Positions 44,534-52,627 of a DNA stretch of 64,000 nucleotides are shown in pieces. This DNA comes from Parafrankia irregularis (GTDB lineage: Bacteria > Actinomycetota > Actinomycetes > Frankiales > Frankiaceae), in the NCBI RefSeq assembly GCF_001536285.1, contig NZ_FAOZ01000012.1, positions 124,001 through 188,000 on the forward strand. The letters run 5' to 3'. The translations under genes and the position numbers were made by a program. The notes below the pieces were generated by a model that saw nothing but the letters and a program-made list of their open reading frames with translations, searched no databases and was not told where the DNA came from. Position 1 is the stretch's first letter. Each line of letters begins with the position of its first letter.

Positions 44534-45523
44534 CTATTCGCGCGGTGTCGCACGGGATTTGATGATCTCCATCGTGGACCAGCTCCGCACCGGTCTGGGG
44601 CCGCCTTCCTCCTGCATGGTCCCGTGCAGCCAGGCGATTCCCAGGGAAACCGCGGCCGCCGCCGCGTTGTGCGTTCCCTCGAAGTTGAAGGTGCGGCCGC
44701 CGAAGCCGAGGCTGGCCAGCCTCGGCTGGCTCACCTCACCCTTCGTCTCCCAGACGACCTTCGAGCTGACGTCGCCGTTGGTCGCGATGACCGGTGGCTC
44801 ACCCTCACGACGGAAGGTCGCGGTCGCGTAGTCGCCCGCGCCGAGCATCGCGTTGCCGGTCTCCCAGCGCCCGTCCTCGAGGATCGATCCCCAGACGAAC
44901 CAGTAGTGCTCCAGCTTGGCGATCTTCGACACCCAGGCGCTCAGGCCGGGCAGACAGTACATCCGGTCGAGGCCGCCGTAACCGCCGGTGATCCTCGACC
45001 CGGCGATGCTGCCCGCCACAGTGCACCCCGAGCTCGTGTAGCCGACGTCGTCGGGCAGGCCGGGGACGTAGATGGCCGTCACGTTCATCGGCAGCGGGGT
45101 CAGGACGACGTCGACGAGGCCGTCGTCCTCCTTCCACAGGTACGCCGTCGGCCCGAGCGAGATCGAAAGGCTGTGCTTCGCGCTGAAGTTGACGGGAATC
45201 GCGGCCCTACCGGCCTTGGAGTCGGCCCAGATGATGGGTCCCCAGTACAGGTCGCTCTCGTACGGGAAACGGACCGTCGTCGGATGGGCCCACAGGTCGG
45301 TCGAGCATTCATGAACGATGAAGTCGAACGTCCCGCCCGACGAGAGCATCCGGATCAGCTCGTAGCGCTTACCGTTTTCCGTGTCGACCATGGCCCACAG
45401 GAACAGAAGGTCGTTGTGCAGACCGGGGAACTGTCTGTCCTGCGTCGAGTAGTCCTGGAGGGACGCGTCCGCCAGGTGAACATACGGAATGATGTTGGCC
45501 TTCGAAACATCGAGGTCCGGCAT
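44534..45523 (-). CDS. Unknown protein of the catabolic cluster
   Basis: A 329-residue soluble protein that I cannot assign. It is beta-rich with many aromatic residues (DLYWGPIIWADSKAG, LEHYWFVWGSILEDG) and resembles lipocalin-like or AttH/CrtC-like two-sheet proteins in general character only. There is no signal peptide. The ATG at 45523 follows AAAAGGGG. The gene is divergent from the TetR regulator (240 bp between starts) and lies upstream of the SDR/SnoaL pair, so it belongs to the cluster. Confidence 0.7.
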   Translation of the reverse strand: MPDLDVSKANIIPYVHLADASLQDYSTQDRQFPGLHNDLLFLWAMVDTENGKRYELIRMLSSGGTFDFIVHECSTDLWAHPTTVRFPYESDLYWGPIIWADSKAGRAAIPVNFSAKHSLSISLGPTAYLWKEDDGLVDVVLTPLPMNVTAIYVPGLPDDVGYTSSGCTVAGSIAGSRITGGYGGLDRMYCLPGLSAWVSKIAKLEHYWFVWGSILEDGRWETGNAMLGAGDYATATFRREGEPPVIATNGDVSSKVVWETKGEVSQPRLASLGFGGRTFNFEGTHNAAAAAVSLGIAWLHGTMQEEGGPRPVRSWSTMEIIKSRATPRE

Positions 45524-45763
45524 GCTGCCCCTTTTGTTTGGTGGCATTTTCGCGGAGCACCGACCAGCTCGGGAGGATCGCGGCCGGGCATGGGGATGCC
45601 GTCCGCCTCGGCAGCCCGAGAGGAGATCACGAGTAGCGGCACCGTGGTTTCCGGCGCCATCAGCGGTTCCGGCACGATCAGCCGCTCGCCGCGCGCGGCC
45701 TCGACGAAAGGACTATCGTCCGTTAGAGGACATCTGTCTGGCAACTATGGCGGAGGACCGCCC

Positions 45764-46399
45764 ATGCCGCAACCCCTCGACCGTCGGACCCGACGGACCC
45801 GCTCCGCACTGGAACGCGCGCTGCTGGAGCTGATCACCGAGCGTGATCTGGCCCAGATCTCGGTCGCCGACCTGACGAGGCGGGCCGACGTCAACCGCAC
45901 GACCTTCTACGAGCACTACGCTGACGTGCACGACCTCGCGGCAAGCGCCTGCACCATGATGTTCGACGAACTGATCTCCAGCTCGCCGGTGATCGCGCCG
46001 AGCCGCATCCCTTTCCGGCAGCTCGACGAGCGGGATGCCCTGATCCGAGTGCTGACGCACATCAAGGAGCAGGCCGGCCTCTACTACGCCCTGCTCGGCG
46101 ACGACGGCAGCGCCCGAGTGATCAACCATCTGCACCGGCGACTCGCCATCTCGCTGCACGTCAACCTCACCCACCCCGGCACCGGCACCCATGCCGACGA
46201 CCCGGCCGACATCCCCTACGACCCGACCGCCGCGCTGTACGCCGGCGCGCTGCTCGGCCTCGTCCTCGACTGGCTCCGCCACGACTGCCCGGGCACCCCG
46301 GCGGAGCTGTGCCGCACCATCTGGCCGCGTCTCGCCGGGGCCGTGGACGGCAGCCGTCCCGCGCGACAGCAGGCGACCCCCGCCGAATTTAATATCTAG
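45764..46399 (+). CDS. TetR-family regulator, candidate master regulator of the cluster
   Basis: A 211-residue TetR-type repressor. The N-terminal HTH (about residues 25-55) reads ISVADLTRRADVNRTTFYEH, with the conserved Tyr-x-His that closes the DNA-binding domain. The all-helical C-terminal ligand domain is unassigned. The ATG at 45764 has GGAGG seven bases upstream. It sits in the middle of the 39-64 kb catabolic cluster and is the only regulator in it. Its stop codon lies inside a perfect ATCTAGAT palindrome (site C), and seven more related sites occur at cluster promoters. Ligand probably a CoA thioester or pathway intermediate (inference from KstR-type relatives). Confidence 0.9.
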   Translation: MPQPLDRRTRRTRSALERALLELITERDLAQISVADLTRRADVNRTTFYEHYADVHDLAASACTMMFDELISSSPVIAPSRIPFRQLDERDALIRVLTHIKEQAGLYYALLGDDGSARVINHLHRRLAISLHVNLTHPGTGTHADDPADIPYDPTAALYAGALLGLVLDWLRHDCPGTPAELCRTIWPRLAGAVDGSRPARQQATPAEFNI

Positions 46400-46404
46400 A
46401 TATT
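46391..46404. promoter_or_regulatory. ATCTAGAT-type site C, perfect 14-bp palindrome
   Basis: AATATCTAGATATT is fully palindromic and overlaps the last codons of the TetR gene, about 85 bp upstream of the small ORF-SDR unit. It is the best match in the family and the likely highest-affinity operator. Confidence 0.65.
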
Positions 46405-46487
46405 TAGAGGTCGATGCGTTAGAACAGTGGCGGGAGCGGGATCGCGGCCGCCGTGGCTGTCGGGCTCCCGAGTACGGAGGTGGCGCG

Positions 46488-46601
46488 ATGACCTTCCGCT
46501 GTCGGCGCCTGCGACGGTTGGCGCCCGCCCGGGCAGCCGCGGGCTCGGCCCACGAGCAGCCGGTCCGGGACCGTGCTGTGGCAGCCGTGAGCGCCGCATG
46601 A
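46488..46601 (+). CDS. Small ORF (37 residues) coupled to the SDR gene
   Basis: ATG at 46488 preceded by GGAGG at good distance; it encodes a very basic 37-residue peptide (starts MTFRCRRLRRLAP) and ends in ATGA, where the SDR start overlaps its stop. The SDR itself has no good ribosome binding site, so the small ORF may deliver ribosomes to it. The peptide need not be functional. Confidence 0.45.
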   Translation: MTFRCRRLRRLAPARAAAGSAHEQPVRDRAVAAVSAA

Positions 46602-47395
46602 AACGGATTGTCGTGCTTGGCGCCTCCAGCGGCCTGGGCCGCTGCATCGCCCTCGGTCTCGCGGAGCGGGGCCACCGGGTCGCCATGCTCGCCCGCCGGC
46701 TCAGCCGGCTCGAGGCGGCGGCCGAGGAGGCAGGTGACGGCGCCGTCGCGATCGCCTGCGATGTCACCGTGGAGTCGTCCTGCCGGGAGGCGATCACGCG
46801 AGCCGCCGACGCGATGGGTGGCATCGACGGCCTCGTGTACTCCACCGGCCTGATCACCATCATGCCCATCGAGAAGATGGATGCGGCAGCCTGGGGCAGG
46901 CTCTTCGCCACCAATGTCACCGGCGCCTCGCTGATCACCGCGGCGGCGCTGCCGCATCTCACCGAGTCCCACGGGTCGGCGGTGTACCTGTCGTCGATCA
47001 GCGCCTCGGCGGGGCCTCCGTGGCCGTTCATCGGCGGCTATGCGGTGAGCAAGGCCGCGCTGGACAAGATGATCGAGGCCTGGAACGTCGAGCATCCCTC
47101 GGTCGGCTTCACCCGCCTGACAATCGGCGACTGCCTGGGCGGCGAGGGAGACTCGGCGACCGGCTCGCTCACCGGCAACGACCCGGAGCACATCGGACGG
47201 GCAGTCAACGAGTGGCAGCGCCTCGGCTACCTGACGGGCCATTTCATCGATGTCGAGCACCTCGTCGACGTCACGGACGCCACCCTCGGCTTCGGCGCCA
47301 GCAGCGTGGTGCCGTCGCTGACGCTTGTCCCGCGCCCCGCCGGCCGTCCGACGCCGTCCCCCGTCGACACGCTGACGGGAAAAGCAACCCCTTGA
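46598..47395 (+). CDS. Short-chain dehydrogenase/reductase (SDR)
   Basis: A 265-residue SDR starting MKRIVVLGASSGLGRCIALG, with GASSGLG as the nucleotide loop, LARR after strand 2 (Arg pair favouring NADP(H)), the Ser in YLSSISA and the YAVSK catalytic pair. The C-terminal part (EHIGRAVNEWQRLGYL...) is longer and less typical. The ATG overlaps the stop of a small ORF. Site C lies upstream, and a second SDR follows 57 bp downstream, so the three form an operon under the putative TetR operator. Confidence 0.9.
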   Translation: MKRIVVLGASSGLGRCIALGLAERGHRVAMLARRLSRLEAAAEEAGDGAVAIACDVTVESSCREAITRAADAMGGIDGLVYSTGLITIMPIEKMDAAAWGRLFATNVTGASLITAAALPHLTESHGSAVYLSSISASAGPPWPFIGGYAVSKAALDKMIEAWNVEHPSVGFTRLTIGDCLGGEGDSATGSLTGNDPEHIGRAVNEWQRLGYLTGHFIDVEHLVDVTDATLGFGASSVVPSLTLVPRPAGRPTPSPVDTLTGKATP

Positions 47396-47452
47396 CGATC
47401 AGCAGCTCGAGTGGGCCTGGCGGCCAGGTCACAACAGAACAGAAAGGTTTCC

Positions 47453-48301
47453 ATGGGCAAGCTTGAGGGACGGGTCGCCTTCATCACCGGTGCGGCGCGG
47501 GGACAGGGCCGGAGCCACGCCCTGAGGCTGGCGGCCGCGGGCGCCGACATCATCGCGGTGGACATCTGCGAGCAGATCCCGAGCGTGCCGTACCCACTGG
47601 CGACGCCGGAGGATCTCGCGCAGACCGCCAGGGCCGTGGAGGGACTCGGCCGCGGGATCGTGACGGTGAAGGCGGACGTCCGTGAACGCTCACAGCTACG
47701 GGAGGCACTGGACCAGGGACTGGCCCGGTTCGGCCGTCTCGACATCGTGCTCGCGAACGCGGGGATCTGCCCGTGGGACGATCTGACGCTGTGCAGCGGG
47801 TTCATCGACGGAACCGACGTGGACCTCATCGGCGTGATGAACACGGTGGCGGTGAGCCTGCCGCATCTGGGCGCGGGTGCCTCGATCGTCCTGACCGGTT
47901 CGACGGCCGGGATGATGAAGGGCACGGTCGAGGGGATCGGGTCCGGCGGGGTGGCGTACTCCTGGGCGAAGCAGACCGTGTTCCGCTACACCGAGACGCT
48001 GGCGCTGCAACTCGCGCCGCACAGCATCCGGCTGAACGCGGTGCACCCGACCAACGTGAACACCCCCCTGCTGCAGAACGACCGGCTCTACCGCACCTTC
48101 CGCCCGGATCTTGAGAACCCCACCCGGGAGGACGCGGAAGTCGCCTTCCCCGCGATGCAGGCGATGCCGATCCCCTACATCGAACCGGAGGATGTCAGCG
48201 ACCTGGTGTTCTTCCTCGTCTCCGACGACTCGAAGTTCATCACCGGTATGAACATCCGTGTCGACGCCGGCGGCATGCTCAAGGGCGAGCCCGCCCTCTG
48301 A
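47453..48301 (+). CDS. Mycofactocin-coupled SDR family oxidoreductase
   Basis: A 282-residue SDR with the marks of the mycofactocin-associated family: the loop GAARGQGRSHALRLA (about residues 12-26) and the insert after strand 2 (DICEQIPSVPYPLATPEDLA) that buries the nicotinamide cofactor. Such enzymes keep NAD(H) bound and need mycofactocin as external electron acceptor. The catalytic Tyr-Lys pair is in YSWAKQT and the Ser in LTGSTAGM. The ATG at 47453 has AGAAAGG upstream. No mycofactocin biosynthesis genes are in the window, so they must lie elsewhere. Probably oxidises an alcohol intermediate of the cluster pathway. Confidence 0.9.
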   Translation: MGKLEGRVAFITGAARGQGRSHALRLAAAGADIIAVDICEQIPSVPYPLATPEDLAQTARAVEGLGRGIVTVKADVRERSQLREALDQGLARFGRLDIVLANAGICPWDDLTLCSGFIDGTDVDLIGVMNTVAVSLPHLGAGASIVLTGSTAGMMKGTVEGIGSGGVAYSWAKQTVFRYTETLALQLAPHSIRLNAVHPTNVNTPLLQNDRLYRTFRPDLENPTREDAEVAFPAMQAMPIPYIEPEDVSDLVFFLVSDDSKFITGMNIRVDAGGMLKGEPAL

Positions 48302-48353
48302 CCCGTGGCCGGGCCGGGCGTCTCGCCGCCCTGGGCCCGGTCGGCGGTGTCAC

Positions 48354-48384
48354 CGGTCCGGCCGCGTCACCCGCGGCCGGACCG
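48354..48384. terminator. Bidirectional hairpin terminator
   Basis: Perfect 13-bp arms CGGTCCGGCCGCG / CGCGGCCGGACCG with a 5-nt loop between two convergent SDR genes. Confidence 0.7.
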
Positions 48385-48389
48385 CGCCG

Positions 48390-49262
48390 TCAACGCTGGA
48401 GCAACCGCTGGCGGAGCTCTCCGTCCTCCATGAAGACCGGGATGTCGTCCGGCCCCAGGTACGACGGGCGGATGGTGGAACCGCCGTCCACCACGAGGGT
48501 CTGTCCGGTGACGAAGCCGGCGAGGTCGCTGAGCAGGAACATCACCGCGCCGGCAAGTTCCTCCACGGTGCCGCGGCGGCGCAGCGGCAGCACGGCGTCC
48601 CGGGCGGCGTCTGCCGCGTCGTTCCCTCGGCTGTGCGGGGTGCGGATGGTGCCGGTGCCAACCGCGTTGACCCGGATGCCCCGCGGGCCCCACTCCGCGG
48701 CCGCCGTCCGGGTGAGGGAGAGAAGTCCTGCCTTGCCCACGCCGTAGGCGAGGCTGAAAGGGGCCGCGACGAGACCGGCGACCGAGGCGATGTGGACGAT
48801 GCTGCCACCACGCGCCGAGGCCGTCATCGCCCGGGCGGCGGCCTGGCTGGTCAGCAGCGCCGAGCGCAGGTTCAGGTCGATGACCTCGTCGAGATCGGTG
48901 ACCGGGAAGTCGTCGAGCGGCTGCCAGTGCCGGGGCCGCTGGCCGCCGACCACGTGCACCAGCCCGTCGACCGATCCGAACGCCGCCACGGCGTCGGCAA
49001 CGGCGGCGTCGACCTCCCTTTTGAGCAGGACGTTCGCCACGACACCGCGGAACGTGCCGAGCCGATCCCGGCCGACCACCGGTGCGACCACGTCGCCCAC
49101 CACCGCTTCGGCATCCGCGAGCGCCGCGGTGTCGAGGTCGATGCCGACGACGTTCGCGCCGAGCTCGACGGCGGCCACGCACACCGCGGTACCGATGCCG
49201 CTTCCCCCGGCGCCTGCGACCACCACGGTTCGGCCGTCGAGCCGCAGCCGGTCGCCGATCAT
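48390..49262 (-). CDS. Short-chain dehydrogenase/reductase (SDR)
   Basis: A 290-residue SDR: GAGGSGIG nucleotide loop (about residues 18-25), GIDLD after strand 2 (NAD(H) preference), VVGGQ near the NNAG position, Ser in IASVAGL and YGVGK as the Tyr-Lys pair. The C terminus VTGQTLVVDGGSTIR is typical. The ATG at 49262 has GGGAGA six bases upstream. Divergent from another SDR gene at 49378 with a shared ATCTAAAT site between them. Confidence 0.9.
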   Translation of the reverse strand: MIGDRLRLDGRTVVVAGAGGSGIGTAVCVAAVELGANVVGIDLDTAALADAEAVVGDVVAPVVGRDRLGTFRGVVANVLLKREVDAAVADAVAAFGSVDGLVHVVGGQRPRHWQPLDDFPVTDLDEVIDLNLRSALLTSQAAARAMTASARGGSIVHIASVAGLVAAPFSLAYGVGKAGLLSLTRTAAAEWGPRGIRVNAVGTGTIRTPHSRGNDAADAARDAVLPLRRRGTVEELAGAVMFLLSDLAGFVTGQTLVVDGGSTIRPSYLGPDDIPVFMEDGELRQRLLQR

Positions 49263-49355
49263 GCGAGGTCTCCCGCCTCGCCCAGTAACCCAGGAGCGAC
49301 CCGCGCCGTGTCGTCCGATATCGCAGTCATGCGCCGAACCCCTATCCGTAGAAAT

Positions 49356-49363
49356 ATCTAAAT
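49356..49363. promoter_or_regulatory. ATCTAAAT-type site D in a divergent SDR promoter
   Basis: Core ATCTAAAT inside AAATATCTAAATGATAA, 94 bp upstream of the minus-strand SDR and only 14 bp before the ATG of the plus-strand SDR, so one bound dimer could block both promoters. Confidence 0.55.
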
Positions 49364-49377
49364 GATAAGAACATTTC

Positions 49378-50157
49378 ATGTTCGGCGACAAGAAGGTAGC
49401 GATCATCACCGGCGTGGGCCCGGGCATGGGCCGGTCCATCGCGCTGGGCCTCGCCAGGTATGACGTCGACGTCGTCCTCGCCGCCCGCCAGCCCGCCCGC
49501 CTCGGCGCGGTGGCCGAGGAGGTGCGCCGCGCCGGTCGCGATCCACTCGTCGTGCCGACCGACATCACCGATCCCGCCTCCTGCCAGGCGCTCGTCGACG
49601 CGGCGGTGGAACGTTTCGGAGGCGTCGACGTCCTGGTGCAGAACGCGCACCACGAAGGCGACTGGGCCCCGGTCGCGGACGCCGACACCGAGCGCTGGCG
49701 CGCGGTCTTCGACGTCAATCTCTACGGCACGCTGCACCTCGTGCAGTCGGCGGTGCCGGCGATCCGCGCGCGAGGCGGCGGGGCGGTCGTGCTGGTGAAC
49801 AGCGGCGCGGTACTGTCCAATCCGCCGAACCTCGGCGCGTACACCGCTTCGAAGGCGGCGCTCGCCGCCGTGGCCCGCACGCTCGCGGTCGAGGTCGGGC
49901 AGTGGGGCATCCGAGTCAACGGCGTGTTCCTGGGTGGTGTCCTGGGTGACAACATCCGGCACGCGGCGGAGCACCAGTCGGCGGCCGAGGGCATCACCCC
50001 CGAGGAATGGTTCGCGCGGCGGAACGCGACGCTGCCGCTGCGGCACATGCCCACCCCCGACGAATGCGCCGGTGCCGTGCTCTTCCTGTGCTCCGACCTG
50101 GCAGCGGCCGTGACCGGACAGCATCTGAGCGTCAACGGCGGTCAGTGGACGACCTGA
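49378..50157 (+). CDS. Short-chain dehydrogenase/reductase (SDR)
   Basis: A 259-residue SDR: GVGPGMG loop (about residues 12-18), LAARQ after strand 2, NAHHEGDW at the NNAG position, Ser in VNSGAVL and YTASK (Tyr, Lys). The C terminus VTGQHLSVNGGQWTT is canonical. The ATG at 49378 has no clear ribosome binding site, and site D lies immediately upstream, so the mRNA leader must be very short or absent. An enoyl-CoA hydratase follows on the same strand with its own site. Confidence 0.88.
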   Translation: MFGDKKVAIITGVGPGMGRSIALGLARYDVDVVLAARQPARLGAVAEEVRRAGRDPLVVPTDITDPASCQALVDAAVERFGGVDVLVQNAHHEGDWAPVADADTERWRAVFDVNLYGTLHLVQSAVPAIRARGGGAVVLVNSGAVLSNPPNLGAYTASKAALAAVARTLAVEVGQWGIRVNGVFLGGVLGDNIRHAAEHQSAAEGITPEEWFARRNATLPLRHMPTPDECAGAVLFLCSDLAAAVTGQHLSVNGGQWTT

Positions 50158-50206
50158 CGGCGCTCCCCCTCACCGGCACCCGAGAACCCGCCCGTGAGCT
50201 AGATTC

Positions 50207-50214
50207 TTCTAAAT
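50207..50214. promoter_or_regulatory. TTCTAAAT-type site E
   Basis: Core TTCTAAAT inside ATTCTTCTAAATATTTT, 106 bp upstream of the second enoyl-CoA hydratase gene and 50 bp after the SDR stop; a further CTAGAT half-site is 10 bp upstream. Confidence 0.5.
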
Positions 50215-50319
50215 ATTTTCGGGCAGAGGCTCTACGCGGACCCGGTCGCGCCGCGGGGGCACCGCGGCATCGGCTGGTGCGGCGCACGTGACCGGCGACC
50301 GGGGAGGTCAGGAGCCCAC

Positions 50320-51183
50320 ATGCCAGCAACCGGCGCGTTCGAGGACGTTCGCCTGGACATCGATGATCCGGTCGCCGTCGTGACGATCGACCGGCCCGGG
50401 AGCATGAACGCCTTCCGGGGGCAGACGCTGCGCGAGCTACACCAGGCGTTCACGCTCGCCGAGCACGATCGGCGGGTGGTGGGCATCGTTCTCACCGGCG
50501 CCGGTGATCGCGCCTTCTCCGCCGGCCTCGACGTCGCCGTGCTGCACGCCCAGGTCACCTCGGGTGGCACGGCCACACCCCCGGTGGACGAAGGCTGGGG
50601 TGGGCCCTTCCCAGGCTCACCGGCCATGGCGGACCTGCAGCGCATGCTCACCTGGCCGATGGCCATCCGCAAGCCGGTGATCGCCGCCGTGAACGGTGTG
50701 TGCGCCGGCGGGGCCTTCCTGCTGGCAGCGGCCTGCGACCTGCGGTTCGCCGCCGACACGGCGCGCTTCACGACGGTGTACTCCCGGCGCGGCCTGATCG
50801 CCGAGCAGGGCGTCAGCTGGCTGCTGCCGCGCCTCGTGGGGCCCGCCCACGCCCTCGACCTGCTCTGGTCGTCCCGGGTCGTCTCGGCCCCGGAGGCACT
50901 GGCCATCGGTCTCGCCCAGCGGGTCGTGCCGCCGGATCGCCTGTTGGACGAATGTCGCGCGTACATCGCCAAGCTGGCCCGCCTGGCGTCGCCGCACTCG
51001 ATGATGGTGTCCAAACAGCTCGTCTACCAGCACCTTCAGCGCGATCTCGGCGAGGCCGTCGACCAGACCGACCGCCTCATGCGGGAGTCCTTCCGCCGCC
51101 CGGACCCCGTCGAGGGTGCCACGGCGTTCCTGGAACGCCGTGAGCCCAGGTTCGACCGCCTGGATCTGCTCCCACCGGCCTGA
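50320..51183 (+). CDS. Enoyl-CoA hydratase/isomerase family protein
   Basis: A 287-residue crotonase-fold protein: TIDRPGSMNAFRGQTL, oxyanion-hole segment DRAFSAGLDVAVL (about residues 65-77) and NGVCAGGAFLLAAACDLRF (about 125-143), and AEQGVSWLLPRLVG with Glu at a catalytic position. The insert SGGTATPPVDEGWGGPFPGS is a family variation. The ATG at 50320 follows GGGGAGGTCAGGA. Site E lies upstream; a bidirectional terminator separates it from the convergent LLM oxidoreductase. Role in beta-oxidation-like steps of the cluster. Confidence 0.92.
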   Translation: MPATGAFEDVRLDIDDPVAVVTIDRPGSMNAFRGQTLRELHQAFTLAEHDRRVVGIVLTGAGDRAFSAGLDVAVLHAQVTSGGTATPPVDEGWGGPFPGSPAMADLQRMLTWPMAIRKPVIAAVNGVCAGGAFLLAAACDLRFAADTARFTTVYSRRGLIAEQGVSWLLPRLVGPAHALDLLWSSRVVSAPEALAIGLAQRVVPPDRLLDECRAYIAKLARLASPHSMMVSKQLVYQHLQRDLGEAVDQTDRLMRESFRRPDPVEGATAFLERREPRFDRLDLLPPA

Positions 51184-51216
51184 ACCCGAGCCAGAGGCGC
51201 GACCGCCCTCCGTTCC

Positions 51217-51244
51217 GGCCAGGCGACGCGGGCATCGCCTGGCC
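51217..51244. terminator. Bidirectional hairpin terminator
   Basis: Perfect 10-bp arms GGCCAGGCGA / TCGCCTGGCC between the convergent enoyl-CoA hydratase and LLM oxidoreductase genes. Confidence 0.65.
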
Positions 51245-51252
51245 AGCGCCGC

Positions 51253-52275
51253 CTAACCGGTGGCGCGGGATGCGCGTACGTCGTTCAGCACCGCTTCGAC
51301 GGTTGCCGCGGGCGTGCCGGTGGGCAGGCTCAGCATCAGCCGGTCGACCACGCCCTCGAAGCGCTCGCGGACCCGGTCCGCGAGCGTGTCCAGCGGTGCC
51401 ACAACCGCGAACGCGTCGAGGATCTCGTCGTCGATCAGGGTGCCCATCGTCGCCCACTCCCCGCGCAGCGACAACGCCCGCAGCTCGGTCTGCAGGTCAC
51501 CCCAGCCGTGCAGTTCGAGCACCGCCCGGTACGCGGGGGTCGACCCGTAGAACGCGATGCGCTGGCGCATCGCGTCCGCGGCCACAGCCACCTGGGCGTC
51601 GTCCGCCCCGGTCGCCACGAACGCCGGGCAGCAGACCTGGACGTCGCCGCGGTCACGGCCGGCGGCGTCGAGACCCTCGGCAAGGGCCGGGAGAGTCACC
51701 TCTTCCAGGTATCGGCGGGTTGTGAAGGCGTGCGTGTGCATCCCGTCCGCCACCTCACCGCACATCCGGGTCATCCCCGTACCGACCGCGGCGACGAAGA
51801 TCTTCGGCTGGCCGTGCGGGTGCGGCTCGGGGACGAAGGCCGGCGTCATGAGCTTGTGGGTGTAGTGCTCACCCTCGAAGCGCAGCGGGCTCCCGTCCTG
51901 CCAGGACGACCAGATCGCGCGCAGCGCGAGGACGAACTCCCGCATCCGGCCGACCGGCTTCCCCCACGGCATCCCGAACCGGTTCTCGATGTGCGCTCGC
52001 ACCTGCGAGCCCAGGCCCAGGACGAACCTGCCCTCGGAGTATGTCTGCAGGTCCCAGCCGAGCTGGGCGACGGACATCGGGTTGCGCGCGAACGCCACCG
52101 CGATGCAGGTCCCGATCTCGAGGCGGGTGGTGTGCTCGGAGGCCAGCACGAGCGGCAGGAACGGGTCGTGGTTCACCTCGCCGCACCACGCGCCGTCGTA
52201 CCCCATCCGCTCCAGTGCGCCGGCCGCAGCCGGCACCCCGGCAAGCACGGACGGCATCCCACCATCGATCCGCAT
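51253..52275 (-). CDS. LLM-class F420-dependent oxidoreductase
   Basis: A 340-residue luciferase-like TIM-barrel protein: GYDGAWCGEVNHDPFLPLVL near the N terminus, IGTCIAVAFARNPMSVAQ, then YSEGRFVLGLGSQVRAHIENRF and PKIFVAAVGTGMTRMCGE, the pattern of actinobacterial F420-dependent family members. It would transfer hydride to or from F420 on a pathway intermediate. The ATG at 52275 follows GGGTGGGG. Site F lies 33 bp upstream. Alone on the minus strand and convergent with the enoyl-CoA hydratase. Confidence 0.92.
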   Translation of the reverse strand: MRIDGGMPSVLAGVPAAAGALERMGYDGAWCGEVNHDPFLPLVLASEHTTRLEIGTCIAVAFARNPMSVAQLGWDLQTYSEGRFVLGLGSQVRAHIENRFGMPWGKPVGRMREFVLALRAIWSSWQDGSPLRFEGEHYTHKLMTPAFVPEPHPHGQPKIFVAAVGTGMTRMCGEVADGMHTHAFTTRRYLEEVTLPALAEGLDAAGRDRGDVQVCCPAFVATGADDAQVAVAADAMRQRIAFYGSTPAYRAVLELHGWGDLQTELRALSLRGEWATMGTLIDDEILDAFAVVAPLDTLADRVRERFEGVVDRLMLSLPTGTPAATVEAVLNDVRASRATG

Positions 52276-52627
52276 GACGCCCCACCCTAGCCCGAAACCC
52301 GCTAATAGTTTAGATACATAGTCGCTCGATCTCGCCACCCACTCGGACCGGAGGGCGCCGCCGCCACCGGGACGCAGAGCTAACACGACTCACTTGTCGC
52401 TGGTACGGATGCCCCCGCGTTCGGCTCGGGACGACTTTCTGCGACCGAAGCGGGTCATGGGCTAGCGACACAGGACCTCAAAACCTATAGTTCTTTTCAC
52501 GCTGCGGCAGGGGCCGCGACGCCGTCGCCACGGGGGTCTGATCCTCCCCCGCGGCGCGGTTCCTCTTCCAATCCCATCTGTCGCAGCATGTCCGACTCAC
52601 GCTGCGGTTAACACCCAAAGGACCCCC
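52276..52627. other. Divergent promoter region, LLM oxidoreductase / binding protein
   Basis: 352 bp without a gene; contains site F close to the LLM start. A locally A+T-rich stretch (CAAAACCTATAGTTCTTTTC, 52477-52500) could hold the promoter of the binding-protein gene. Confidence 0.4.
52308..52315. promoter_or_regulatory. GTTTAGAT-type site F
   Basis: Core GTTTAGAT (reverse ATCTAAAC) inside AATAGTTTAGATACATAG, 33 bp upstream of the LLM oxidoreductase start. Confidence 0.5.

Noticed and set aside
45721-45750. Operator-like GACATCTGTCT upstream of the TetR gene
   Set aside because: Does not match the core found at the other eight sites; autoregulation through this stretch is not supported.
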